Shown here: piece after piece, positions 1 through 10,967 of the stretch | Position numbering within the stretch: position 1 is the stretch's first letter | How the letters are laid out: every line of letters begins with the position of its first letter | NCBI RefSeq assembly: GCF_025698545.1 | Contig: NC_068566.1 | Span: 47,099,192 to 47,163,191, forward strand | Direction of reading: 5' to 3' | DNA from: Gossypium raimondii | Lineage: Eukaryota; Streptophyta; Magnoliopsida; Malvales; Malvaceae | Length of the DNA: 64,000 bases | The notes under the pieces: generated by a model | Databases searched by the model: none | Seen by the model: only the letters and a program-made list of their open reading frames with translations | Told to the model about the DNA's origin: nothing | Position numbers and translations under genes: made by a program

Positions 1-379
1 GCTATTTCTTTTTATTTTTAACTCGTCAAATCCAAGTTGTTCATGTGATAGGAGCAAACGTATTTAAAATTTGATCTATGTGTTTTAAAAACATTCCACA
101 TCAGATTCGAGCATGCTTAAGCTGATGACTTGTTTGATAGAAAGACCTTATTGATACAAAACTAATATTTTAATGACTCAATTAAAACATGTTAATGTTT
201 GAGAAATAATTTAAAATCTGAGTTATAATTAACCCTTTAAAATGGATTAAAGTAACCATTTTAATTTCCAAACGCTACCTAACAATATTTTCTATTAATT
301 TTCTTTCTACTCTATCTATCAAGTCTTAATGAAAAAGATTGAAGTAACCATATGGAACTTGATTATGTGTATAACGTAC
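1..379 (-). other. 5' part of intron 1 of the TIR-type gene
   Basis: This stretch follows the splice donor of the TIR exon, which reads ACAG then GTACGT on the minus strand with the intron starting at 379. No coding similarity is visible. In plant TIR-NBS-LRR genes the NB-ARC domain normally starts in the second exon, so the next exon is expected beyond the left edge. Confidence 0.6.
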
Positions 380-855
380 CTGTCGTGTAGAACCATGCCT
401 CCTATATCCGCAACTTCTTTTAAAGCATTCCTCCATCTTTGTACCATGTTGGTTTCGGACTTGAAGTTTTGTTCATGTTGGGTAAATGCTTCTGCATAAC
501 TTCCCGTCTGGTTCTTGACTTGACTGGGATCCACATCATAGAAAACTGGCAACACACTATGTTTAGAGGATTTCTTGTGCTCCAATATCATTACAAGTTC
601 GTTAAGACACCATGTGGATGCAGCATAATTCTTTGAGAAAACAACGATAGAAATTTTGGAGTGGTGTAGTATTGCTTTTTCAATTTCATCTTTTATGTTA
701 TTCCCTCTCTCGATTTCCTCATCATCTCTAAATGTTTGAATTCCTAAGTGCACCAAAGCTGTGTAAAGATGATCCGTGAAACTTTTACGCGTATCTTCAC
801 CTCTAAAACTCAAGAATACATGATAACTACATCGCGAGATTTCTGACACTGTCAT
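380..855 (-). CDS. TIR domain, first exon of a TIR-type (probably TIR-NBS-LRR) immune receptor
   Basis: The exon codes for 158 residues plus two bases. It opens with a short leader and the classic TIR start (YHVFLSFRGEDTRKSF, residues 11-26), followed by FRDDEEIERG near 42-51, SKNYAASTWCLNEL near 74-87 and LPVFYDVDPSQV near 101-112. The glutamate in WCLNEL (about residue 86) matches the catalytic glutamate of plant TIR NADases. Members of this family cleave NAD+ to make immune signals through EDS1 complexes. The exon ends at a canonical donor (ACAG/GTACGT), so the frame beyond 380 is intron read-through. The start is the first ATG of the open frame. The rest of the gene lies outside the window, so a TIR-only or truncated gene cannot be excluded. 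Confidence 0.88.
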
Positions 856-907
856 TGAAGAAGAAAATGAAGTTGTCCTGTATTTTTATGTAATAACAAG
901 GTTCCAG

Positions 908-990
908 CATATATATATATATATATACATATACGGATGGAAAAGCAGATATTAGTAGCTGTCAAGTGGCAGTTCATGGTGGGTCAATCC
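908..990 (-). promoter_or_regulatory. Upstream region of the TIR gene: TA repeat and W-box cores
   Basis: A TA dinucleotide run (about 909-927) sits 55-75 bases upstream of the ATG and could act as a TATA region. Further upstream, on the gene strand, are TTGACC (982-987) and a second TTGAC core (961-965). These match the W-box bound by WRKY factors, which commonly regulate defence genes. Such short motifs occur by chance, so this is only suggestive. Confidence 0.4.
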
Positions 991-1080
991 TTCCACCGAA
1001 GAAATTCATGTCGACCATGTTCCAATCGCTTTTCATTTCGGAGTCATGCTTACGGTCCATTTGGTGCTCAACATTTTTAT

Positions 1081-2810
1081 TAAAAATATTATTTGAATAG
1101 AGTTTTTCAACAGAGGTAAAAGTTGTACACTATAAAAAATATATATTATCAGACCTTAAACAATGATTTGTCGGCCTTAAATTAGCAATTAAAGAGGATG
1201 GGATAAGGGTAAGGTTGAGTAATTGATCCAAAATTTCATGCTGAGGGCAACTAGCACAAAATTGTTTAAATATTTTCCAATACTCATTAAGGATCTTCAT
1301 ATCCTTTTTGTGGTATGCCATAGATTTCTTTCCTAATTGAAGCACCAAGTGAAGAAAAAGAAAATTCAACGAATATTCTTACCATATCTATTTCAAAATT
1401 TTAATATAATTAATGAAAAACAATTTATATATATGAATCATCAAATTTGACGTGCTTAGAGAATCTCATGTGATAGCTTGATGATTAAGGTTGTTCATCA
1501 CCCTAAATGTGGCCTAGATTTGAATCGCGCTACTTACATTTGTTATTCGAGCATTACTTATTATTGTAATTCAAAAAAAATTTAACGTGCTTAAATAAAT
1601 ATTGAATTTTGTCACATTTAATATAGAGGACATGAGAGGAGGAGAATAATTCCCAAGTACTTGGTGTGGAAAATAGTGGTACTAGAAAACGCGTTTCAAT
1701 TACTTTTCATTTTGGAGTTTCCAAGACTTGAGACCATTAGCAATTAAAGAGGGGCTTCAACAAAATTCTGGCCCCAACTGTTTCACCTAACATAATAAAT
1801 TCGTGGGCTAACCAATTTCAGTGCAATAAAAGCAGTGAAGAGGATGGGATAAGGTTAAGGTTTAAATTGTTGGTAATGCAAAGTGGAATCCTCGTTACAG
1901 CCTTCAAATTTTTTGGTTCACAATATTTTAGGAAGAACTCGATTCAAATAATATTTTTCGTAATTATTTTTCTCAATAATATTATCTTTAAAATTTAGAT
2001 CTATATTTTTCTTAAAAGTATAATATGTTTTACCATTATATTTAACACTTACTAATTATTCAAATAATAATATTAACAAAAAGGTTGAGCACCAAATGGT
2101 TGATAAGTACTAACAAGCTCATGGTCTAAAGTCTAGATCGAGTAGCACTATTATCCAAAACATAGTGAAACAAATTAATTCTGTCTCCGACGTTTGTTAT
2201 AGAGAACTCTACAACCTAGTGCTACTAATTATCAATTTTATTGTTGTGACTCCATAACTAAAATTTAGCTGACCCCTTCATTCAAGAGTGTAATTATTCG
2301 AATAGGATCATGTCTCTTTATGCTGGAACACTAATTCATTTTATTACATGAATTTGTTCATAAAAATTCTCTTAAAATATCAAACAAATATCAGTTGGGT
2401 GTTCTGATTTAAATATTTAGTTTTTAAGAGAATATATTCTTACCTCATTATGCCTTCTCGAAGATTTATGTCAAATCCAAACTGATGTGAGTTGGTAGCC
2501 ATATATTTTTATTTTTAAGGATTTTAGTCCCTCTATTTTTTGAGATTTCAAAACTCAAATCCAATTGTTAACACTGTTAATTTTTTTTGTTAAATTCAAG
2601 TTAATTACAACATCATTTTTGTAATTACGTGGTTACCAAATAAGTTTTTTTTTAATTTCAAAATGCCACCCTAACACATTTAACAAAAAAATTTAAAATG
2701 TTAACCATCGGAAAGTAAAGAGACTAAATTTCTGGAAATAAAAGTACGTATTCTAAACTCCAAAATTTTTAAAAGTACAATAACTTATGGCATATTTTAA
2801 CCTTTTAACT
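1081..2810. other. Intergenic, AT-rich, no gene seen
   Basis: No convincing coding region. A short phrase containing GAGGATGGGATAAGG occurs near 1193 and again near 1838, each with similar neighbours (an AGCAATTAAAGAGG phrase), which suggests an old degenerate direct duplication. Near 2080 a phrase resembles the segment near 1060. Confidence 0.5.
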
Positions 2811-3176
2811 TCTGGGTCGAGCTACTCATCCAATCCCCGCTCGAGATTTGGGAGGATTTAGACAAAATTATCAAGCTCAAAAATGGACTTGGACAAAAAG
2901 TTAGTCCAATTTAAAATACGAGTCGGGCTCGGGCATAAAAATTCAAGGCTGAGCCATTTACTAATTTTCTAATATATTATATTATGTTATTTTTATAAAT
3001 TATATAATTTATTTCAAAAAATAAATCTATAGTAATACATATGATACTATAATGTAAACATTAAAAAATGTTAAGATGTCTATATAAAATGTTAAGAAAT
3101 TTGGGAAAAAATTCAATTCAATCAGGCTCAAAACAATTTGTGGGTCAATTAATTTAACATCTCTATTCAAATCGAC
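2811..3176. repeat. Copy of an interspersed AT-rich repeat with a CGGGCTCGGGC-type core
   Basis: A GAGTCGGGCTCGGGC segment is followed by AAAAATTCA(A/T)GGCT and a characteristic AT-rich tail with TTATATTATG and ATCTATAGTAATA phrases. Related copies lie near 22740-23110, 42985-43340 and 51602-51960. The class is not recognised; the base use recalls the hAT-type MITE at 5490. Confidence 0.5.
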
Positions 3177-3342
3177 AATGGCGAAACCTAATAGAGGCCC
3201 AGGGGGCCATGGCACCCCCAAGGATTAAAATTTTTGCAATTTAGCTCTTTGTAGATATACTATGGCCCTCCCAAACATATAAGTAGCCCCCAAGGTTTAA
3301 GATTTTTGCAATTTTCCAAAAATATTGTTTCTTTTGGATCTA

Positions 3343-3595
3343 TTATCATGTTGGAATAGTGCTTCTTTTGAGTCAATTCTTTACATGTTTAAATCGATTG
3401 TCAAGTTGGAACACTACGTCTTTTGAATAAATTGTGTATATGATTAAATTGATTGTTATGTTGGAATACTGCTTCTTTTTAATTGATTGTGTATATGATT
3501 AAATCGATTATTATGTTGGAATATTACTTCTTTTGAATCGATTATTTATATGTTTAAATCGATTGTTACATAACACATCTAATTAATTTGTTCTT
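3343..3595. repeat. Tandem array, ~62-bp monomer, about 4 units
   Basis: Diverged units each carry TGTTGGAATACTGCTTCTTTT and AAATCGATTGTTATG-like blocks. The array ends in ATTGTTACATAACACATCTAA. The same monomer and the same ending recur at 4703-4945, so the whole array seems to have been copied in direct orientation. Confidence 0.65.
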
Positions 3596-3680
3596 TGCTT
3601 CTTTGATTGTTGCGTAGCATTTCCTTTTATTCTTTATTTCTTTAATTGTTGGTTGTTTTAAATCGCTTCTTTTCCTAAAA

Positions 3681-3846
3681 TGATAAGGGACCAAATGAAT
3701 ATCAGCAAAGAATTTATGTTGGAGTTTGAATCGATTCTTCGCTTATTTCAATTGATTGTTTGTTGTTTTGAATTAATTCATTATTGTTTAAATTGATTCA
3801 AACTCTTACATAAATTCACTGTTGATATTCATTTGGTCCCTTATCA
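3681..3846. repeat. Inverted repeat, 56-bp arms
   Basis: The left arm (3681-3736, TGATAAGGGACCAAATGAAT...) and right arm (3791-3846, ...ATTCATTTGGTCCCTTATCA) are near-perfect reverse complements around a ~54-bp loop. A third, partial copy of the arm lies at about 4590-4665. Confidence 0.75.
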
Positions 3847-4096
3847 ATATTGACTTACACAGGTGTATGTAAGTTCTTTTTCCCTCAAACCTCCTGTTGT
3901 ACGTGTGAAGCAAGAAAAGGTATATTTACGGTTGTTCTTACTCTAGAAGAGAAATGATTCCTCATACTTTATACAGTGTATTTACATATTTGCCCTCAAC
4001 CGAATATTGAGGGAATCTCCCTTCACGTTTGACACGTTCGATAGAAAGTTTAAGGGAAAACAACTAATTTACACCGGTGTATATAAGTATTGATAA
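3841..4096. mobile_element. Nested MITE-like element with ~43-bp inverted ends
   Basis: The left end reads TTATCAATATTGACTTACAC and the reverse complement of the right end reads TTATCAATACTTATATACAC, followed by further matching sequence up to TTTTCCC. There is no coding capacity. The small size (256 bp) and inverted ends fit a MITE. The left end overlaps the hairpin arm before it, so the exact boundary is uncertain. Confidence 0.5.
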
Positions 4097-4702
4097 CTCA
4101 TTGATACCAAATGTTTAGATCAAATCGAGAAATCATTATATATTATTTTCCTATACTATGTGTTATGTTTATTAATAAAACATGTTTTTAATTTAAATGA
4201 TATACTAAAAACTGCTCATCCACACAATCATTGATATGTTGATTTAGGATCCAAACTTGAATCATATATTCTTACGTAGTGAAACTAAAAAGGGCCTCGT
4301 CGCCATTCTCCATCTATTCCTATATATTCATCTGTTCGGAAGAAACCGAACTTAACAAAACACCATGAAAGCATAATCGATATTTTTTCACTTTTAAGAA
4401 ATATAAGTTGTTAATAATATCAAACCCAATAATACAGTATATCAACAATCAAACCAAATCAACGACCATAACACAACCAAAAAAAATAAAATCAATTCAT
4501 TAGGAAGGGTCTTCCACCTCATTATCTGCATGATTTTCATATGAATCCAGTTGCAAAGTAACGGTGTTTAACACTTTGAATCGGTTCATTATTGTTTGAA
4601 CCGATTCAAACTCCAGCATAAATTTATTGTTTATATTCATTTGGTCCTTTATCAATACTTGCACAACATTTGTCCCTTATCAATACTTGCAAAAAAATAA
4701 CT

Positions 4703-4945
4703 TGTGAGTACTGCTTTTTTCGAATAGATTGTTTATATGTTTAAATTGATTGTCATGTTGGAATATTGCTTCTTTTGAATCGATTGTTTATATGTTTAAA
4801 TCGATTGTTATGTTGGAATACTGTTGCTTTTGAATCAACTGATTATATGTTCAAATTGATTGTTATGTTGGAATACTGCTTCTTTTGAATCGATTGTTTA
4901 TATGCTTAGATCAATTGTTACGTAGCACGTCTAATTTTAGCTTGG
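4703..4945. repeat. Second copy of the ~62-bp tandem array
   Basis: About four units of the monomer described at 3343-3595 are present, with the same terminal phrase (ATTGTTACGTAGCACGTCTAA). The array is followed by a CCCCCAAGATTAACATCC block close to the element's right end. Confidence 0.65.
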
Positions 4946-5041
4946 CCCCCAAGATTAACATCCTGGCTCCGCCACTACGGATCGATATATTAGTCAATTC
5001 TTGATTCAATTGATCGACTAATCCTATTTAATCCGATTTAA

Positions 5042-5147
5042 ATAACTATCTCACATATATACATATTTCTAAAATAATATGTTAGTATAAAAATATTTAA
5101 TCAATTTGAGTTATGAAATTGTGGTCTAACAATAGTTTTGGGTGTCT
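5042..5147. repeat. AT-rich repeat shared with 59105-59208
   Basis: The phrase CACATATATACATATTTCTA followed by AAATAATATGTTAGTATAAA is found almost unchanged at both places, up to GTCTAACAATAGTTTT. It has no coding content. Confidence 0.6.
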
Positions 5148-5489
5148 TATAAACTCAAAATTTTCAAATTATGCTGGTGTCCATTTGTGCTTTATGGTAC
5201 AAGTTCTTTTTGGAGTTATACCATATATTATATAATTTAAAATATTCTTAAAAATAGATTGAAGTAAATTAAGCCTAAAACTTAAATGTTTAAGTCAAAG
5301 CTTAATTGATAGTTTAAATGAGATTATTCTTTTTTTAACTCATTTTTTAATTTTATCAGACCGCCTCTAAAAAATAAATAAAAGATTGTTGTTAGTCTTT
5401 TCCTATATATGAGCAACAATCTTTGGGCAGAGTATAAAAAATAGTTTTTGTATTTTTTTTTTACGAAATTAAGGTATCTGATTTTGCAG

Positions 5490-5875
5490 TAGACCTGTCC
5501 CGGGCTCGGAAAAAATTTTCGGCCCGGCCCGACCAAAAATATGGGCCTAAAATTTTGCCCAGGCCAGGCCTAGGAAAAATATCATAAGCCCGAGCCCGGC
5601 CCGGCCCATTTTTTAATAAACATTAAAAAATTGTTTTAAAAATAAAAAAATAAAAATAAAAATATTTTAAAAGTATTTTAAAATTAAAAAATAAAAATAA
5701 AAAAATATATATTTATTATATTCGAGCCGGGCCCGGGCCAAAAAAGTGATGCCCGAGGCCCGGCCCCTTTTTTAAACGGGCCTCGTTTTTTTGCCCAAGC
5801 CCATATTTCGGGCCTATATTTTTACCCGAACCCTCCCATAAGCCCAACGGCCTGCCCGGCCCATGGACAGGTCTA
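5490..5875. mobile_element. hAT-type MITE, 386 bp
   Basis: The element begins TAGACCTGTCC and ends GGACAGGTCTA, a perfect 11-bp terminal inverted repeat. It is flanked on both sides by TTTTGCAG (5482-5489 and 5876-5883), an 8-bp target duplication as made by hAT transposases. The inside is GGGCC-rich near both ends with an A/T-rich centre, and it could fold back on itself. No open frame for a transposase exists, so mobility would depend on an enzyme supplied elsewhere. Confidence 0.9.
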
Positions 5876-5883
5876 TTTTGCAG

Positions 5884-6560
5884 TGGTAACTAATCTTTTC
5901 ATCGCGACTACTATTCAAAAGATAATATGTAAAAAATAAAATTCAATAAAATGGTAATACATAATTTACTTGTAATTACGGTACGTTTAGTTCGTTAGAA
6001 TGAAATAAAATTATAATAGAATAACATTTTTTAGGAATGAAATAGAATTGTAATTGAATGGAATAAATATGATAATTTGGTTGGGTAGAATATTTTTGTA
6101 TCTTGATTTAAAAAATGATAGTAAAAATCATCTAAAAAAGATGAAATTCAAAGTACAACACCAAGTCTTCATCAAGCAGTGTACATGTCCAAATTACTAT
6201 ATTGATTAATAATAATATTAATATTGATTGAACTCCTTTTTTAAATGGCTTATGAGTAAAACTTTTTTATTAGTTTGAAGAGTTGTGAGTTTAATACCCT
6301 CTGAATTAATTCTTTAATCAATTTTCAATTCAACCAATTTATCAGTCGATCTAATTCGGTTCAGACAACCCTAATTATATGAATTTCAAGCTGTTGAAGT
6401 TACAACTGATATTAAAATAAATCGGAACCTTCTCGGTCTCACCAAACTTACTCTAAACCAAGAGCATAAAAAATAAAATAAAAAAATCCTCCTCTAAACC
6501 ATGCAGTGTCAGCAATCATAAGATCTGTTAGTGAACCATTGAGTAGAAACTATAGATGAC
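5884..6560. other. Intergenic, AT-rich, no gene seen
   Basis: No coding region was recognised. Around 6120-6450 several phrases (for example AAAATCATCTAAAAA and CGGAACCTTCTCGGTCTCACC) recur near 22515-23470, beside copy D. This looks like old flanking sequence duplicated together with the gene copies. Confidence 0.5.
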
Positions 6561-6747
6561 AACAAGTGGGAACCCTCACCTTGTCAGAGATCATGAGAAG
6601 TATTGAACTCTTATAATTAGAATAATCAAGTTCCACTGAAAATAACGATATAAAAACGCATACCATGAACATACAGTTCATAATATTCTTTGAAGTTTTA
6701 GACTCTTGACAATAACCAGAAAAGTCAAACACAAACACAGTACGTAT

Positions 6748-6945
6748 CTTCAGTTCATAAACATCCCAATAAACCATTGGGATTCAAACACAAAACCATC
6801 ACACAAACACATATTGTCTGTATCTTCAGTTCATAAACATCCCAATAAACCATTGACATTCAAACACAACCATCACACAAATGCATACTGACAATATCTT
6901 CAGTTCATAAACATCCCAATAAACCATTGAGACTGTATTTCAAAG
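6748..6945 (-). repeat. 76-bp minisatellite downstream of copy A
   Basis: About 2.6 units begin at 6748, 6824 and 6898 with CTTCAGTTCATAAACATCCC. The repeat lies just beyond the stop codon of copy A, so it is probably in its 3' UTR or flank. The same unit, inverted, follows copy G and fragments J and K. Confidence 0.8.
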
Positions 6946-8509
6946 AAGCAAATTACTCAACCCGTGGCTTTTTCTGCAACCTGGCTAGCTTCAGTTGGTT
7001 TTCTTTTAACTCAGCTTCGTCCTGATCCAGCTTCAGTTTCTTCTCTTTTAAGTCAGCTTCGTCCTGATCCAGCTTCAGTTTCTTCTCTTTTAAGTCAGCT
7101 TCATCCTTCTCCAGCTTCAGTTTGTCTTTTCTAACATTAGCTTTCCTCTTCTCAAATCTCTTCTCCTCTGCTTGATACTCCATTTCACGAGCCTGCATCA
7201 ACTTATTCATGATGTCTTGCACCATTGCCTCCATAGTTGTGATGACTTTTAGCTCAAGTATCTCTGGGTTACTTTCTATTTTATGGTAAACTTCAGCTAG
7301 TGAGTTCATAATGATCCTTTGAACATCTCCATGACTACATAAAAAAAAATTGTTATCAGTATAAGGGTGCTTTTGAAATGTCGGTGAGCACTTGAGTTCA
7401 TAAATATTGTATACCCCTGGACAGTTGACAGCTTCATATCGTCTTGATTTGCTCTGACATCACCGCTGCCTTCAGTCAGATCATTGTATATCTTGTCGTC
7501 TAGAAAACAAAGTAATTAAAGTAGGAAACATAAAAGATATTAATATTTACAACTGACAAGTAAAAAGCTGAGGATTTTATAAGATCATTTATCAACTTGC
7601 AGCAATTACCTGACAGAAGAAAGTCTTCAACATCAAAAAACTGAAGTGACAGAAGAACCTGTAGAAAAAGAGAATCAGATCTGATCCAAAAATAAGCAAT
7701 TTGAATTTAAAAAATATATACAGGCCAAAACTTACTGGATCAACATTAAGCCCCTTTTCTAGTGAGTCTACTTCATGATAACCCTGCAAATAAGGAGAGA
7801 AGTACACAACATAATGCGTCTTTTCCGACTCAGGACTTTTGTGTGTGTTTGACTAATATTTCTATGATTGCGGTTATCTGGATTTGATTCCAATTCATTG
7901 AAATCATCCATGTATTCCTTGAATGAACGTACAATCTAAGAACCATAAGAAAAAGGACATAAAAGGATCATAAGACATAAAAATCCGAATATTTAAACTA
8001 CAAATATTTCTGTCTGCTAACTAATGTTCAGGTAGAACAATCTGAGTTCAACAATTGCTTACAAAGAAAGTAACAAACATTTCTGGCCAATATATATATG
8101 TGTAACCCAGAGAATTAATAAAAAGAAGTGATATTTTTGGTTGTATCACCTTATAGTTTGCAAAAGATGAAATAAACTGCCCGTCAAAGAAATTAAAGGG
8201 ATGACAAGTTGTACTTATATGACAGTAGGAATGGCTGAGAAGGGTTAAAATTTTCATTGGTTAAGAGAGAATCTATTATTACAACAGAGGATTAAACTTG
8301 ATTTTTGCATCATTTATTGAAAGGATTGAATAGAAAACTAGTCGACAATACATGATTGCCTATTCAAGTCATAATTTGCTCAACAAAAATCAAAATTCGG
8401 GTCTAAGTGAAAAAAAAGAACAGAACAGAACATGAGAGCCAAAAGACAAGTTATTCTGTGTACACCTCCAGAAGACTGTGATATGGAAATCAACGCCAAT
8501 TTCAATCAC

Positions 8510-9024
8510 CATTGGCTAGGACTGCTGATCTTAAACCTCGACAACAAGTAAACCTCTTTACTGTCGGGTTGGTAGAGGAACTTAGAATTGATATTGAGAT
8601 GCAACAACCGGAAAACCTTGGAGTTGCAATGAATATGGCTCAAACATTGGAACGTAAACAAAATGTCTTTTTCTAAACTGTCATCTCCAGCTATCCTGAA
8701 CTGGCTAACTTCCCAAAACACTGGCAGCAATTCAATCATTCAAACAACTAAGAGCATTGTAAAGAAAGGGGGACAAACAACAAAACCAACAGGGAACAAC
8801 GGCAAAATAGGTTCTTCTGCACCATTTGTTAAGAGATTGACACAGACAGAAATGGTGGAAAGAATGGCTAAGGGGTTGTGTTATAATTGTGACGAGTCCT
8901 ATTCCATGGGACACAAATGTAAAAGGTTATTTTGGATAGAAATACCAGATGTTGAAGGCAAGCAAGATGATGATGAGGTAGATGATGAGCTTGAGGACAA
9001 GCTCAACTCCAAGGAGGGGAGTAA
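8510..9024 (+). pseudogene. Gypsy gag remnant with CCHC zinc knuckle
   Basis: The translation carries a gag-like stretch (RQQVNLFTVGLVEEL, then AMNMAQTLERKQ), a break, and then GLCYNCDESYSMGHKCKRLF, a C-X2-C-X4-H-X4-C-like nucleic-acid-binding knuckle typical of Ty3/gypsy gag. A run of acidic residues follows. At least one stop separates the two parts. Gag normally packages the element's RNA; this copy cannot be functional by itself. Confidence 0.75.
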
Positions 9025-9370
9025 TGATATGGACGTTTTTATTACAATAGGAGTTTTAGTTTTATTTATTTATTATATTAAGTTTTACCAAGAGTTTTAG
9101 TTTTACTTATTTTCTCTATTATATTAGGTTTTTATTTCCTTCATACACTCTAAGTTAGGAATTCTATTAGGACTCTTTCCTTTGTTATTAACAGTCTATA
9201 AAAGGTTGTCAATTGAAATAAAGAGATAAGCAATTATTCTATAAAAAATAAACCTTATTCTGAGAGGGGTTCAATCAAGGACGAATCTGCCTTTTGAGTA
9301 AGCATAGGTCGAGGCAAGAATTCTTTCTCATCTAGACTTATGATTAGATCCTACGCTAAGGCGCATATCA
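9025..9370 (+). repeat. 3' LTR of the deleted gypsy element, 346 bp
   Basis: It starts TG directly after a polypurine tract and ends CA before the target duplication. A TATA-like TATAAAAGG lies near 9195, consistent with the LTR promoter. Confidence 0.75.
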
Positions 9371-10967
9371 GACTGTTTCTAAATAAACTTCCCACATCAA
9401 CTCTAAAAATTTAATAATGCAAGAACAAATTACCAAGAAAGAAAAGTCATGCCGCTACTACTAAGTTACAGAGTCATGTTTTCTACAATAATTTTCATGA
9501 TAAAAGTAAAATCTAAAGCTCCATTGATTAAAATACTAATGACAAATTGGGTGCTTCTACTCAAAATGTTTACCTGTAGATTGATGTGAATCTTAGCACC
9601 ACTGGTACAATCAGGGGTTAGAGGAAAATGGAATATTAAGTGTTCATCTTCCATTTGCACAAGATCTTGAATACTAACAGGATTTGTAAGCTTTTGGTTC
9701 TTAAAATCTTGTAGCATTACTAAAAAGAAGCCAAAACTTTGTTTACTATTTTTGCCACTATGCTAAAGACCTTAGCCTCTGAGATTAATTCCTCTGTTTG
9801 GTCCACAATAGCCTCTCCCTGCAATGCTTTTACTGAAATATAAAGAAAGCAGATAACAAATTTTAATTTAAATGATTAAATCAAATCAAGATTAATATAT
9901 TTATATATGTAAAAAGAGTTATTAAAACATGCCTAGGATGTCTATCTCTGGCATTCCTTTAGCAGTCTCCAGAACATCAACAACAAATGGCATTAATCAA
10001 CATAAAAATCGTACCTACGAGTGAGATTAAGTGAGGAAGGTCCTTGCAAATCTCATCAGCACACTCTATGTTCCGGACTGGATTTGTTGACTGATTCAAA
10101 AATGAATCAAGCTCTTGAAATGCATTTTCGATGCTAAGACTGGAACTGGCATTATCGACAATCCTGGGCTGCATCAAATTTCTCAATCGTTGCAGTAAGA
10201 GTTGAGGGTCATGAAGCCGATTCATCCCTTCCACTACTATCTCTTTCTTTTCTTCCCATTTCCTCTACATTCAAAAAAGTTACTAAAAGCAATTAGAAAC
10301 ATAAATGAACTTGCACCCTCAGTTTTTTAGCTCAATATTCTTTTGAGTAAAAACAAAACCACAATAATCTGATACTTGTAGTAAAAAGTTGGACACACTT
10401 CTGCTATTTGGAAAAAAAGAGTCAGAAATTGCAGGATTGACATGTTACGTTGTAGTGGGAGTCGGATTGACATGGATTAGTTTGCTCTTTTTCTTTTTTT
10501 TTTTTTCAAAATACAAATTATAAAAAGAGAGGAAAAGTCTCACAGCAGCTCGATATCTGTCATCACCATCCAATAGCATACGCATCAATTCTCCCACCAG
10601 CTCGTTACAGTCCTGCATATATATGGAGAGTAACTATTATTAAACAAACCCTAAACGATAAAGAATTGCAAGAAAGGAAAGAAAATGAATAGGTACCTTG
10701 ATTCTTTTACGGCTGAGCTTATCTTTATCTGATTCCAATTCAATGAAATTCCCCATATATTCCTTGAACGAAGTACAATCTGAGAATCAAGCAAAATGAT
10801 ATAAAAAGATCTTAGAATATTCTGTAAGTTCAAATTTTGCTTTAAAAGCAAAATATATTTCTAAAAAAAGCAAAGTCAAACTCAATTCTATCCAGTAGAC
10901 CAGAGAAAATATAAACGAAACTGGATTATATTCCAGCAAAGAGAGAAGAGAAATGAAGCTTAATATT

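Larger units (their letters stand above)
3177..4977. mobile_element. Probable non-autonomous element with degenerate inverted ends and internal arrays
   Basis: The left end (ATGGCGAAACCTAATAG, then CCCCCAAGGATTAA) and the reverse complement of the right end (GTGGCGGAGCCAGGAT, then TTAATCTTGGGGG) are similar inverted repeats of about 16 bp plus a second block. Between them are two ~62-bp tandem arrays, a hairpin and a nested MITE. No transposase is visible and no target duplication was confirmed. The GTGGCGGAGCCAGGAT end is a motif I associate with plant transposon ends, but I cannot name the superfamily. Confidence 0.45.
8479..9370 (+). mobile_element. Internally deleted Ty3/gypsy element in an intron of copy A
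   Basis: The element starts TGATATGG and ends CATATCA, flanked by GACTG on both sides (8474-8478 and 9371-9375). Copy D has the uninterrupted site near 25504, which confirms the insertion. Inside are a gag remnant, a purine tract (AAGGAGGGGAGTAA, 9011-9024) and a full 3' LTR from 9025, which itself begins TGATATGGA. The 5' LTR is reduced to its first nine or so bases and pol is absent. Confidence 0.85.
6953..10779 (-). pseudogene. CC-family copy A: nearly intact, one frameshift in exon 5
   Basis: Predicted exons on the minus strand: 10697-10779 (ATG at 10754-10756), 10544-10612, 10015-10264, 9574-9832, 7736-7783, 7610-7658, 7415-7499 and 6953-7334. All junctions have GT and AG, and the phases agree. 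Exon 5 is 259 bases where copy G has 260; one T is missing in a T run near 9725, giving an in-frame TAG. Everything else is open and would code for about 400 residues. The N-terminus has a basic cluster (KDKLSRKRIK). The C-terminus has three 14-residue charged repeats (for example LKLDQDEADLKEKK) and ends QKKPRVE. The coiled coil suggests protein-protein contact and the basic ends suggest a nuclear location; both are inference. A base-call error could hide a functional gene. Confidence 0.75.

Noticed and set aside
6706..6891. Short frame with repeated NHWDSNTKPSHKH-like units
   Set aside because: This is the translated 76-bp minisatellite, in the flank of copy A and opposite to its strand.
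8048..8257. 69-codon minus-strand frame in an intron of copy A
   Set aside because: Homologous intron sequence exists in copy H (about 45300-45540) without this frame.
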